DNA of 58,552 nt, from the NCBI GenBank assembly GCA_943788145.1, contig CALSPD010000024.1, forward strand, positions 1 through 58,552, given 5' to 3'. Positions 43,655 to 52,558 of the stretch are shown here, in pieces (the first letter of the stretch is position 1; the number at the start of each line of letters is the position of its first letter). The notes beneath the pieces were generated by a model, which did no database searches, was not told the DNA's origin, and saw nothing but the letters and a program-made list of their open reading frames with translations. Made by a program: the position numbers and the translations under genes. Origin of the DNA: an uncultured Flavobacteriales bacterium. GTDB lineage: Bacteria; Bacteroidota; Bacteroidia; Flavobacteriales_G; Salibacteraceae.

Positions 43655-44533
43655 TTATTCTAGTTCAGCGATAAATCCAGCTTTCAATGCCTTGGCCTGA
43701 GGAGATGATAATTTGGAATCGTGAATTTCTTCCCAAATTTCAATGGCCTTTTTTGCGTTTTCAATGCCTTGTTGTCGCGCTGCCTGCCCCCATAAATAAA
43801 TGGCGAAATTGGCCTTGTTGTAAGCTATTCCATCCACAAGATACATGTGTTGCTCATCTTGGGCAAGGCGAATGGCAAAATCGAATCGGCCTCCAATGGA
43901 TTCATTGCGCAGCAATTCCTCCGGATCGCGTTCAACAATACTAGGTGTGAGCATTTCGGTTGACATGCCGATTACTTCCGCTTTAAGTTCCTCGTAGGAC
44001 TGAATTCGATAGCTTTTTCCGTTGAACTCGAGCGCGTTCACCCCGTCCATAACTGGGACGATTTTAGCTTTTGGGTCCACATTCAAGGCTAGCAATTCAT
44101 CGGCCCGTTTTTCAGAAATTTCGCCCCAAACGCTACAGGGAGCTTCGAGCTTCTGTTTGCTTCGAGGGTTGACCATTGTATAGGAGAAAGTGCTGTTTTG
44201 CTGATCATTCACTTGGTTTAAAACAATGCGCAGCAGAATTTCCGGTCCCGTTTGAAGCAAGAAAGTATTGGCGGGTAAATTTCGTGCGAAAAGGATGTAA
44301 TCGTCTAGCGTGGGCGAGTCACTGACATAAACCGAAGAAGCCTTATTGTCGATATTATTGGCTATGGTAAAATAGCCGCAGGTGATCTTCGCATCATCCG
44401 TTATTTGAACGGTTTCTAATTCAATGTTGTTGAAAATCGGATTGCCTTTTTCATCTACTTGAGCGTTTATTTCCAAACTAAATAAGGACAAAATCAATGC
44501 AGCAGGTGCAGTGATTAGCATGGGTTTTATCAT
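43655..44533 (-). CDS. Secreted protein of unknown function, 292 aa
   Basis: Signal peptide (MIKPMLITAPAALILSLFSL, cleavage near INAQ). Mature part is mixed alpha/beta, with a helical C-terminal region (ANFAIYLWGQAARQQGIEN, then AKKAIEIWEEIHDSKLS) that resembles a TPR pair. No family recognised. First gene of the four-gene minus run that ends with the T9SS surface protein, so a surface role is possible (inference). Confidence 0.6.
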   Translation of the reverse strand: MIKPMLITAPAALILSLFSLEINAQVDEKGNPIFNNIELETVQITDDAKITCGYFTIANNIDNKASSVYVSDSPTLDDYILFARNLPANTFLLQTGPEILLRIVLNQVNDQQNSTFSYTMVNPRSKQKLEAPCSVWGEISEKRADELLALNVDPKAKIVPVMDGVNALEFNGKSYRIQSYEELKAEVIGMSTEMLTPSIVERDPEELLRNESIGGRFDFAIRLAQDEQHMYLVDGIAYNKANFAIYLWGQAARQQGIENAKKAIEIWEEIHDSKLSSPQAKALKAGFIAELE

Positions 44534-44962
44534 GAGCGCAAATTAGCGAAATGCCATTATTGGATGATGCTGCAATTACGATTCAGGGAAGGTAATTCTG
44601 CTAGCGACAAAAGGGAAGACAAATAGCTAATGCGCATTAAACCTTAATGCCCTTCTTTTGAAGGGAAACGCACGACCAAAACCTGCTAGGCCACCAAAGC
44701 AGCAAGACACCGATGTTTGCACCCTTGTTACCGCCAAAGGATTTGCGCAGATTAAATATCCCATGGATAGCTTATTTGAAAAAAATTAGTTATGCTTGTT
44801 ACGTTATGCTAAACCATGCGAATTAACCCTTAGAAACAAAAGCACCACCAAAGTGGATATATGCGCAATTCGCATATACACTCGTTGTGCGTAATTTAAA
44901 AAGACCAACATCCGGTTTGAAATAGATACCAATTATTGGTACTTTTGATGAAAGCGTAAAAA
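44534..44962. other. Intergenic region with palindromes and the parDE promoter
   Basis: No gene seen. Dyads: TAATGCGCATTA (44628-44639, perfect palindrome); TATATGCG/CGCATATA (44858-44865 and 44871-44878) with a 5-base loop; and the operator at 44927-44941. The left ~300 bases look unlike neighbouring coding DNA and may be cassette-like. Confidence 0.5.
44917..44947 (+). promoter_or_regulatory. parDE promoter with overlapping operator
   Basis: TTG (44917-44919), 20-base spacer, TACTTTTG (44940-44947): a full consensus promoter. The perfect dyad TACCAAT-T-ATTGGTA (44927-44941) covers the spacer end and touches the -7 box, the expected site for ParD/ParDE autorepression. The parD start follows 15 bases after the box. 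Confidence 0.75.
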
Positions 44963-45202
44963 ATGGGTAAAAACACATCTATTTCACTTGGCAACTACTT
45001 TGACCAATTTGTTAATAGCCAAGTTTCGGACGGACGCTACAAAAACGTAAGCGAAGTCATCAGAGCTGGTCTTCGACTTTTGGAAACCGAGGAAAGTAAA
45101 ACACTTGCTTTAAGAAATGCCATTCAAGAAGGAATTGACAGTGGTATTGCTCACGACTTTGATGCAACTAAAAACCTAGAGCAGTTAAAGGCCAAAAGAT
45201 AG
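44963..45202 (+). CDS. parD: ParD-family antitoxin
   Basis: 79 aa. Ribbon-helix-helix N-terminus (KNTSISLGNYFDQFVNSQVS, then YKNVSEVIRAGLRLLE) for DNA binding and dimerisation; the C-terminal helices (ALRNAIQEGIDSG, ATKNLEQL) bind the toxin. Represses its own promoter together with ParE. The toxin gene follows after one base. Confidence 0.93.
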   Translation: MGKNTSISLGNYFDQFVNSQVSDGRYKNVSEVIRAGLRLLETEESKTLALRNAIQEGIDSGIAHDFDATKNLEQLKAKR

Positions 45203-45203
45203 A

Positions 45204-45503
45204 ATGGCTGACTATTTTCTTACCAAAAAAGCGGTAGAGGATTTAAACAACATTTGGGAGTATACATTTCAGAAATGGTCTGAACAGCAAGCAGATCGTT
45301 ACTATTACATGTTACTTAATAGCTTTCAAGAGATTGCCGACAATCCGAATTTCGGCAAGACCTATGACCAAGTGACTCCTGAATTATTCGGATTAAAAGT
45401 GAGTCGACACATCATTTTTTATCGCAAACTTGACGACCAGCCTATTGAGATTACGAGAATCTTACACGGCCGAATGGACTTAAAGAGCCGATTAAAAAAG
45501 TAA
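45204..45503 (+). CDS. parE: ParE-family toxin
   Basis: 99 aa, RelE/ParE fold. ParE toxins usually poison DNA gyrase. Family blocks: YFLTKKAVEDLNNIWEYT, WSEQQADRYYYMLL, NPNFGKTYDQVTPELFGLK, HIIFYRKLDDQPIEITRILH and a C-terminal RMDLKSRL. One-base gap to parD, so translation is coupled. Full length. Confidence 0.93.
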   Translation: MADYFLTKKAVEDLNNIWEYTFQKWSEQQADRYYYMLLNSFQEIADNPNFGKTYDQVTPELFGLKVSRHIIFYRKLDDQPIEITRILHGRMDLKSRLKK

Positions 45504-45556
45504 AAAACTACGCACATCAATGGTAACTGACCCCGAATCAGGTTCGGAACAGTCGC

Positions 45557-46081
45557 CTAGTGCATACACCCAACGAACATTTCCGTTCTTACCTTAAAAG
45601 CATTTGGTGCAAGGATTTTGGTGGAAACAAGCGCGCTGTCAGCCGCTTTTTCGTCTATAAATATTCCTGTCACCAGCGCAATCGCAGATTTATCTCCCAC
45701 GTAAAGATCAAGGTATTCTAAGCTCAATGTTTTCGATCGAAACCTTCTGGGAAAATAGTCGCCAGCGTACATTTCGTCTTCGTCATCTTCAGGTAATGAA
45801 ATGAGCTGTTTTTCTTGATTAAACGATCTACCCATCGTATCAATTTCGCAATGCAATTCATCGCTAAGCTCGAACATGATTTTCCGCAAGGCGACATAAT
45901 CGTTTCCCGTATCAGCGATGACCACGAAGTAGGTTTCATATTCTGAATAAACTTCTTCTAGCTCAACTGGACTTTCAATAGCCTCATTTTTTACGGATAG
46001 CGCAGGCGTATCTTGTTCAGGTGCTTCATTGCATCCAAGGCAGCAAAAGATTAGTAGTACGATCAAATGGGTTGTTTTCAT
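45557..46081 (-). CDS. Putative lipoprotein, 174 aa
   Basis: Start ATG 46081 (MKTTHLIVLLIFCCLGCNEA); lipobox CLGC. The longer frame of 24 codons has no signal-like N-terminus. Mature part is acidic with an alternating beta-rich pattern (YETYFVVIADTGNDYVALRK; KSAIALVTGIFIDEK). No family recognised; the VIADTG and VTGIF stretches hint at a small SPOR-like fold, which is weak. Last gene of the radical SAM run. Confidence 0.6.
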   Translation of the reverse strand: MKTTHLIVLLIFCCLGCNEAPEQDTPALSVKNEAIESPVELEEVYSEYETYFVVIADTGNDYVALRKIMFELSDELHCEIDTMGRSFNQEKQLISLPEDDEDEMYAGDYFPRRFRSKTLSLEYLDLYVGDKSAIALVTGIFIDEKAADSALVSTKILAPNAFKVRTEMFVGCMH

Positions 46082-46145
46082 GAAGCGTCTAATAAAAGTT
46101 GCATTCAATTTTTCTGGATTTTGCACGAATGAATCACGGCACTTA

Positions 46146-46673
46146 TCATGCATCGTTTCCGTAAATCATTTCAAGGATAAACCAAATTGCCCCAAAAGCC
46201 AAACCGGCAATTAAGGCGATGGTAACCCCTTCGAGTTTGAGCATAGCACCAATAACACCGTAAAGGATGGATAAAGAGCCAAGTCGAAATAGACCTGATT
46301 TTATGTGTGAAATTGTTGACTTTGGTGCGCGAATGCCAGCTTTGAAATAAGCTGGCCCTTCCATGAAATACCACACTAGGAAAAAGATGGTTGTGATGGT
46401 TTGAAACACCTCCTTATACGGAAAATGGTTGATGCCTAACGTTCCGCTCATGCACCAAGAAAGAATAAGGCCGAGTTTAATGTAGTCAAGTGGTGTTGTC
46501 ACCTTGAAATAAAAGCGGAGGCTATAAAAAATGGCGATGCTGAGAAAGCTTAAGCTCACCATTAAATTAGCGTAAGTCCAGTGCTGGATTTTGAAAAGTA
46601 ATCCAACGAGTAATAATCCCATCGAAAACCAAAGGGGTAGATTGAATCTTTTCTCTGTGAATTCGGCCTCCAT
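46146..46673 (-). CDS. GldL-motif membrane protein, 175 aa
   Basis: ATG 46673 shares one base with the upstream radical SAM stop (TAATG). Five or six membrane helices; the first holds VGLLFKIQHWTYANLMV, the GldL-like motif with Thr in place of Pro. Remaining helices show no recognised domain. Coupled translation suggests it works with the radical SAM protein, perhaps as a membrane partner, which is inference. Confidence 0.65.
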   Translation of the reverse strand: MEAEFTEKRFNLPLWFSMGLLLVGLLFKIQHWTYANLMVSLSFLSIAIFYSLRFYFKVTTPLDYIKLGLILSWCMSGTLGINHFPYKEVFQTITTIFFLVWYFMEGPAYFKAGIRAPKSTISHIKSGLFRLGSLSILYGVIGAMLKLEGVTIALIAGLAFGAIWFILEMIYGNDA

Positions 46674-48865
46674 TAAATCGTTAAAAGTAGTCCAGCCTCC
46701 CGGAGGCGATTGAGTTCTTTTGAAAACCAAAAGGGTTCAAAATCGTCCCAGGTTTTTTCGTAGTCCCGTTTTATTTCGGACAGGGTAGTTCCCTTTGATT
46801 GAGTTGGTTGAAGAAGGGTGAGTTGTCGTTCTAACCATTTTGCTTTTTCCGTATCCAAGCTTACGTTTACCGCTTTGGTATGACCATAAAATGTAGCTCG
46901 ACAAAGTTCTATGGTACGGCCGTTTTTTGTTTTGTGGTCAATGGATTGTTCTCCTAATGAACCCAGCCAATAGACTTTAGCGCTCGATTTCGGGAAGCGG
47001 ATGTCACTGGATGTCAAGCATTCTTCGATGTATGAGTGCTTGATTTTCGTTTTGGGTATTTTAAAGTCGAACCAAGCTTGAAGCGGATATTCAAAACACT
47101 GATCGTGCATGAAATTGTAAAGCGATTTTTTTAACCCAAAACTGAATTGATCGTGATCGATTCCTGTGCTGTCCTCAAATTGAACATCATTATCGGCAAA
47201 ACGAATTTCTTCACGCATCGGTTCAATACCAAACGCTTTTGGATCCAATCCAATTGGGCTATGAGCGGTCAGCGCAAATTGATGCCAAAAACCAGATTGG
47301 ATGATGCCTAATTCAAACATTTGGCGAACCAATTCCAAGCTGTCTATGGTTTCTTGAACGGTTTGTGTGGGATAACCATACATCAAATAGGCGTGAACCA
47401 TTATCCCCGCTTCGGTAAAGTGGTTGGTAACTTGCGCTACTTGAGCCACAGTGACACCCTTCTGAATTAATGTAAGAAGACGATCTGAAGCGACTTCAAG
47501 TCCGCCTGAAACAGCAATGCATCCAGAAGCTTTCAAAAGCAGGCATAAATCTCTGGTAAAGCTCTTTTCAAAGCGAATGTTGGTCCACCATGTGACGACC
47601 ATTTTCCTACGAATTATTTCTAGCGCCAGTTCGCGCATGAGGGCGGGAGGCGCGGCTTCATCCACAAAATGAAATCCGCGATTTCCCGTTTGCTCCATCA
47701 TTTGCTGCATGCGATCTACAAGAGTTCGTGCAGCAATGGGTTCATAGAGCTTGATGTAGTCGAGTGAAATGTCGCAAAACGTGCATTTGCCCCAGTAACA
47801 ACCGTGCGCCATGGTCAGTTTCAACCACTGTCCATCGCTCCAAAGGCTGTGCATTGGATTGGCGACTTCTATGACAGAAATGTAGTTTTCGAGTGTAAGG
47901 TTACTATAATCTGGAGTGCCGATTTCGCTCTGCTTATAATCGGCCTTGGGGCTATTGTTTTTGAACACAACGGCTCCGTTTTCGATCAGGAAAGTTCGTT
48001 TAAACTCTGGTTTATCAGACGGAGTGCAAACATGACGATGAAGCAATTCTATGGGCAATTCGCCATCATCTAAGGTGATGAAATCAAAGAATTGAAATAC
48101 TCGAGGATCTTTTATGGACCTCAGCTCCGTGTTTGGAAAACCGCCACCCATGGCAGTCTTTATGGAAGGATGCTTTTCTTTTAAAAATTGCGCACATCGA
48201 AATGCGCTAAAGAGGTTTCCTGGAAACGGAACGGTGACGCAAAGCAGTTTGGGTTCAACTAGATTAATGCGATCTTGTAGGATATTGATGGTCAGTTCAT
48301 CGATCAATGACAAAGGTTTTCCCAGAGCTTTGTGAAGTTCGTCAAAACTGTTTGCGCTGCGTCCGAGGCGTTCGGCATAGCGGCTGAATCCAAAATGATC
48401 GTCAATACATTCAACAATAAAATCGCTGATGTCTTCGAGGAAGAGCGTAGCCATGTGTTTGGCCTTGTCTTGCATTCCCATGTTGCCAAAAGCCCAATCC
48501 ATGTCATTCAATTGCGAGAAACGGCTTGCTTCAGGCAAGAAGTTGCCTGCACAAATTTGTCGGGCCAATGCGGGGTTTTTGCCTTGAAGAAAGCGAATGA
48601 CATCATCTATGATAAGTGCGTATAGATCACTGTTTGCCTCAATAAACCGCGCATTAGCAGTCATGTTTTGATTAGGAACAAAGTTCGAATCAAACATGCG
48701 TTTGAGCCCATCTTTCGAGAATAGCGCCAAGATGACGTCAATGCCAAGATCCATTTGGGTGCTCGCTATTTGCTTCGTATTTAAAAAACCTTTTAGATAG
48801 GTGGAAGCAGGATAGGGCGTGTTAAGCTGAGTAAATGGAGGCGTTACAATCAGTAGATCGGTCAA
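46673..48865 (-). CDS. B12-binding-domain radical SAM protein, 730 aa
   Basis: Apparent TTG start. N-terminal cobalamin-binding-like region includes LLCVTVPFPGNLFSAFRCAQ and TAMGGGFPNTELR. The radical SAM core has the iron-sulfur Cys triad in AHGCYWGKCTFCDISLDYIK (CX4CX2C, one residue longer than the common CX3CX2C). Then come GFHFVDEAAPPALMRELALE, SGGLEVASDRLL and YLMYGYPTQTVQET. The family does methylation, rearrangement or oxidation chemistry; substrate unknown. The C-terminal ~150 residues have no recognised domain. Confidence 0.82.
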   Translation of the reverse strand: MTDLLIVTPPFTQLNTPYPASTYLKGFLNTKQIASTQMDLGIDVILALFSKDGLKRMFDSNFVPNQNMTANARFIEANSDLYALIIDDVIRFLQGKNPALARQICAGNFLPEASRFSQLNDMDWAFGNMGMQDKAKHMATLFLEDISDFIVECIDDHFGFSRYAERLGRSANSFDELHKALGKPLSLIDELTINILQDRINLVEPKLLCVTVPFPGNLFSAFRCAQFLKEKHPSIKTAMGGGFPNTELRSIKDPRVFQFFDFITLDDGELPIELLHRHVCTPSDKPEFKRTFLIENGAVVFKNNSPKADYKQSEIGTPDYSNLTLENYISVIEVANPMHSLWSDGQWLKLTMAHGCYWGKCTFCDISLDYIKLYEPIAARTLVDRMQQMMEQTGNRGFHFVDEAAPPALMRELALEIIRRKMVVTWWTNIRFEKSFTRDLCLLLKASGCIAVSGGLEVASDRLLTLIQKGVTVAQVAQVTNHFTEAGIMVHAYLMYGYPTQTVQETIDSLELVRQMFELGIIQSGFWHQFALTAHSPIGLDPKAFGIEPMREEIRFADNDVQFEDSTGIDHDQFSFGLKKSLYNFMHDQCFEYPLQAWFDFKIPKTKIKHSYIEECLTSSDIRFPKSSAKVYWLGSLGEQSIDHKTKNGRTIELCRATFYGHTKAVNVSLDTEKAKWLERQLTLLQPTQSKGTTLSEIKRDYEKTWDDFEPFWFSKELNRLREAGLLLTI

Positions 48866-48985
48866 AGTGCAATGGCGTCAAGTGGAGTTGGCGCCAAAGT
48901 TAAGGCTAATCACTACGCTCATCGCGCTCACTTTAGCGGAGCCGATAGTTGACTTGAATCGGAAGATTTGAATAGAAAGTTGAGC
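48866..48985. other. Intergenic space without gene
   Basis: A short palindrome TTGGCGCCAA lies near 48888. Nothing else seen. Confidence 0.4.
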
Positions 48986-49456
48986 TTATTCCTTTGGCGA
49001 ACAATCTTGCTCGAATTTGCAACATTTTGCCTTTGAACTTTCGCAATCGCCATTATAGCATTGGATTTTAATGCCATAACCCGTGCATTCTGGATCGTCA
49101 TATTTGACCAAAGCGATGGTCTTATTGTCTTTTACATATTTAACTAGTCCGCTTGTTGCGCAACCACATGATTCATCGTAGTAAATTGGCTCTACAACAA
49201 TTTCTTCCATCACCCTTTTTTTGTCCTTGTCGCAACCTTTGTGTTCGCCCTTTTCCTTGTTGTCAAAGTCTTTTCCTTTTAGATCACTTTCCTGACCCTT
49301 GTCGAAATCGCTATTATCAGCCACATTGTCTTTTACCGGAAAATCCTTGTCCATGCAAAACGAGCAGGATAGGTCTTTGTCGCAGTCCTTATCAAATTTG
49401 CCGCAGGACATAAAGGCAAGGGAAAGAATCAGGGAAGTGAGGATGAATCGGCTCAT
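48986..49456 (-). CDS. Cys-rich, Asp/Lys-rich lipoprotein, 156 aa
   Basis: Start ATG 49456 (MSRFILTSLILSLAFMSCGK), lipobox MSC. About 12 further Cys (DCDKDLSCSFC, SCGCATSG, CTGYGIKIQCYNGDCES, KCCKFEQDC). The middle is low-complexity D/K/G/N. Likely a disulfide-bonded or metal-binding surface lipoprotein; no family recognised. Confidence 0.65.
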   Translation of the reverse strand: MSRFILTSLILSLAFMSCGKFDKDCDKDLSCSFCMDKDFPVKDNVADNSDFDKGQESDLKGKDFDNKEKGEHKGCDKDKKRVMEEIVVEPIYYDESCGCATSGLVKYVKDNKTIALVKYDDPECTGYGIKIQCYNGDCESSKAKCCKFEQDCSPKE

Positions 49457-49477
49457 GTTTTTCTTGTTTGGTTGTAT

Positions 49478-49485
49478 CAAATATA
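49478..49485 (-). promoter_or_regulatory. -7 promoter box of the Cys-rich lipoprotein gene
   Basis: TATATTTG on the minus strand, exact consensus, 22 bases upstream of ATG 49456. Confidence 0.6.
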
Positions 49486-49589
49486 AGAAAATCAATCAGT
49501 TAAAGTCTTGTTTCTGAAAAACAATAAATGATTCGAAATTCACTCGAAAGAAAAGCTCGATTTAACCGAAGACATTAATTTAGCCCACT

Positions 49590-50417
49590 GTGAAAACCCA
49601 CCTTTTAATAAGCCTGCTTTTCCTCCTCACTTTTCAATCGTTGGCGAGTGGGGGCAACGAAACTCAAGGAGCGCGAGCTTCGGCATTAGGCGGTGCATCA
49701 GTCACCCTATATGATGCATGGAGCACCACGAACAATATAGGTGCCTTAGGCATGATAGACCAATATCAAATGGCTGTAGCCTATGAAAATCGATTCTTTT
49801 TGCCACAAGTAGGCATGAGGTCCATTGCGTTTGCCGGTCCATTAGGCGGAGGAAGCATAGGAGTTGTTGGTCACAATTACGGATACGCAGGATATGCCAA
49901 CAATAGATTAGGACTAGGTTACGCTCGAAAGCTAAGTGACTATGTGAGTTTAGGCGTCCAAGTAGATTATGTACAGGTTCGAATGGGTGATATTTATGGA
50001 AGTAAATCCACCTTGGTGGGCGAAGTCGGAGTCCTAATAATGCCGACTGAGAAGATCAGATTGGGCGCGCACGTATATAACCCAACTCGATCAAAACTTG
50101 CCAATTTCGATGACGAACGAATTCCAACTTCACTCAGAATCGGAGGGCAATACATTTTCTCTGAAAAGGTGAGTCTTTTGCTTGAACTGGATAAGGACAT
50201 GGATTTGAAATTGAACATCAAATCGGGCATTGAATACACACCTGTCGAATCCATGTTTATTCGAGCCGGATTTGCCACCGCGCAGAACGCTTTCAACTTG
50301 GGTTTTGGTTATAAATGGAATGGACTCCAAGCCGATGTTAGTGCAAACGTGAGTCAAAACCTTGGCTATAGCTCAACGGTAGCGCTGAGCTATCAATTTG
50401 GAAAGCGCGAAAAATGA
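49590..50417 (+). CDS. PorV/PorQ-like outer-membrane beta-barrel protein, 275 aa
   Basis: GTG start; signal peptide with cleavage near SLASGG. The early motif ARASALGGASVTLYDAWSTT resembles the A-R-x-x-A-L-G-G-A-x-V opening of PorV and PorQ-type barrels. Later strands alternate strongly (LGLGYARKLSDYVSLGVQVD; VSLLLELDKDMDLKLNIKSG). Ends with an aromatic-terminated strand (VALSYQFGKREK). It could act as a T9SS shuttle-like or transport barrel; direct evidence lacking. Overlaps the next gene by four bases. Confidence 0.75.
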   Translation: MKTHLLISLLFLLTFQSLASGGNETQGARASALGGASVTLYDAWSTTNNIGALGMIDQYQMAVAYENRFFLPQVGMRSIAFAGPLGGGSIGVVGHNYGYAGYANNRLGLGYARKLSDYVSLGVQVDYVQVRMGDIYGSKSTLVGEVGVLIMPTEKIRLGAHVYNPTRSKLANFDDERIPTSLRIGGQYIFSEKVSLLLELDKDMDLKLNIKSGIEYTPVESMFIRAGFATAQNAFNLGFGYKWNGLQADVSANVSQNLGYSSTVALSYQFGKREK

Positions 50418-52513
50418 AACAGGCGCTGTTGGTTTTTGGCTTTCTAAGCGTACAGTTTACCGTCTGGGCCCAGAAGGTAAATGACGCAGAACAAGAATCG
50501 GCAATAAACCAAATCATTGAATTAGTCAGTGAAAATTTAGAAACCGAAGATTTAGATTTCAATACCTATTTGGACGATTTAGATTATTACTATAATCATC
50601 CGCTCAATCTGAATAAAGCGAGTAAATCTGAGCTGGAACGCCTGTTGATTTTGGATGATTTTCAAATTCAACGTTTGCTCGAACACCGAGCACAAACAGG
50701 GAAACTCATGTCCATGTACGAGTTGCAAGGAATAGAAGGATTTGATTTGAACACCATTTCGGCATTGGAATCTTTTGTGAAAGTGGGTGATTTTGCCGAT
50801 AGGCCAGACCTGAGCTGGAGTTCGATTCAAGAGGAAGGCCGCAGCGAAGCTTTTGTTCGATACCAACGCGTGATAGAAGAGATGGAAGGCTATGCCCCAA
50901 TTGAAGATTCCCTTTTAGCCGCAAACCCAAATGGCCGATATGCTGGCGATCCCGCGCGGATTTTAGCTCGATATCGGTTTCGATACCTAAACCACATAAG
51001 TGTTGGGCTCACCATGGAAAAGGACGCGGGCGAAGCCATGTTTGGTCAAACCGAAGCGAAGGGTTTTGACTTTTATTCAGCTCACGCTTATTTCGGTAAT
51101 TACGGTCCCATTAAGCACGCAATAATTGGCGATTATCAAGTGCAATTTGGACAAGGACTCACCTACTGGACGGGCCTTGCATTCGGTAAATCGGCTAATA
51201 TTTTAAGTGTAAAACGAACGGCCCGTGAAATATCGCCTTATACTTCAGCTGATGAAAACAACTTCATGCGTGGAGCCGCTTCCACGATAAAAGTGAAGGA
51301 CATTGAAATCACGGGATTTTTAAGCAATAAACGTGTTGACGCCAACATTACAAACCTTGATACAGTGGGCGGAGATGACTTTTTGGTTTCGGAGTTTAGT
51401 TCGTTTCAAACGAGTGGCTATCATCGAACACCAAATGAATTGGCCGACAAGGACGCCATTTGGGAATTGAACACCGGAGGCCACATTCGATTGGTAAAGG
51501 ATAAGTTTCAATTGGGCGCAACAGGCGTTTACACAAATTATTCCGGCAACACTCAGCCTTATTCCCAACTCTATCGAAAATTCGAACCCAATTCAGCTCC
51601 GTTTGTGGTGGCAGGGGCCGATTATCAGTTTATGCTCCGTAATGTGTTGGCGTTCGGAGAAGTCAGCCAGCGCCTAGATGGTGGGACAGCTTTTTTGAAT
51701 GGCGCCATTATAAGTTTAGATCCTCGGTTGGATGTTTCTTTATTGCATCGTCATTTCGACCCGAGTTACAATTCGCCTCGATCGAATGCGGTGAGTGAAG
51801 GAAGTCGTACCATTAATGAAGATGGTTTTTACTTTGGATTCAACGCGAAACTGAGCAATAAGTGGACCTTGATGGGGTATTATGACCTCTTCACCTTCCC
51901 GTGGATGCGATTCCAAGCAAAAGCGCCCACAAAAGGAAGTGAATACCTCGCTCAGCTTGAGTTTAAGCCAACTCGAAGCTTTACGAGCTATGTGCGCTAT
52001 CGCTTTGAAGATAAGTATGAAGGGTACGATTTGGGCGAACAACCTACTGATTTGATTGGTCTCCGACATCGGCATTGGTTTCGCGTCAATTGGCAATTGA
52101 CCATCAATAAGGTGTTTAGCTTGAGAAATCGGCTTGAATACCTGCATGTAGATCTTCCAGAGGGACAGAGTCAGAATGGATGGCTCATCTATCAAGACCT
52201 CATATTCAAACCAAAATGGCCAGCTAAGTATCAATTTAAACTACGATATGCTTTGTTCGATACAGATGGTTACGATAGTCGAATTTATGCTTACGAACAC
52301 GATGTGTTGTACAGTTTTAGCGTGCCAGCATACTATTATCGAGGGAGTAGAGTCTATTTGATCGTTGGGTATGATTTAACAAAATGGAGTGATTTAACGG
52401 TACGGTTTGCACAAACTTATTACGCCAATCGCAAGGAAAGCGGAAGTGGATTAAACACGATAGACGGTCCAACTCGAAGCGAAATAAAAGTTCAATATCG
52501 GGTGCGCTTTTAG
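50414..52513 (+). CDS. Secreted helix-hairpin-helix protein with beta-barrel region, 699 aa
   Basis: Signal peptide to about residue 19 (SVQFTVWAQ). A ComEA-type HhH pair at about 55-125 (NPLNLNKASKSELERLLILD; GKLMSMYELQGIEGFD) gives a DNA-binding fold. The remaining ~550 residues look like a large beta-barrel: repeated aromatic strands, with LARYRFRYLNHISVGLTMEK and IKVQYRVRF at the end. Translationally coupled to the barrel gene before it. A combined HhH/barrel protein might handle extracellular DNA (inference). Confidence 0.75.
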   Translation: MKQALLVFGFLSVQFTVWAQKVNDAEQESAINQIIELVSENLETEDLDFNTYLDDLDYYYNHPLNLNKASKSELERLLILDDFQIQRLLEHRAQTGKLMSMYELQGIEGFDLNTISALESFVKVGDFADRPDLSWSSIQEEGRSEAFVRYQRVIEEMEGYAPIEDSLLAANPNGRYAGDPARILARYRFRYLNHISVGLTMEKDAGEAMFGQTEAKGFDFYSAHAYFGNYGPIKHAIIGDYQVQFGQGLTYWTGLAFGKSANILSVKRTAREISPYTSADENNFMRGAASTIKVKDIEITGFLSNKRVDANITNLDTVGGDDFLVSEFSSFQTSGYHRTPNELADKDAIWELNTGGHIRLVKDKFQLGATGVYTNYSGNTQPYSQLYRKFEPNSAPFVVAGADYQFMLRNVLAFGEVSQRLDGGTAFLNGAIISLDPRLDVSLLHRHFDPSYNSPRSNAVSEGSRTINEDGFYFGFNAKLSNKWTLMGYYDLFTFPWMRFQAKAPTKGSEYLAQLEFKPTRSFTSYVRYRFEDKYEGYDLGEQPTDLIGLRHRHWFRVNWQLTINKVFSLRNRLEYLHVDLPEGQSQNGWLIYQDLIFKPKWPAKYQFKLRYALFDTDGYDSRIYAYEHDVLYSFSVPAYYYRGSRVYLIVGYDLTKWSDLTVRFAQTYYANRKESGSGLNTIDGPTRSEIKVQYRVRF

Positions 52514-52558
52514 CCTTTTCTCCTTCAAATATTTCAGGCAGAATTGTATCATTGAAAA

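Noticed and set aside
44628..44880. Palindromes as integron attC sites
   Set aside because: Core RYYYAAC/GTTRRRY pairs at the right spacing are not seen.
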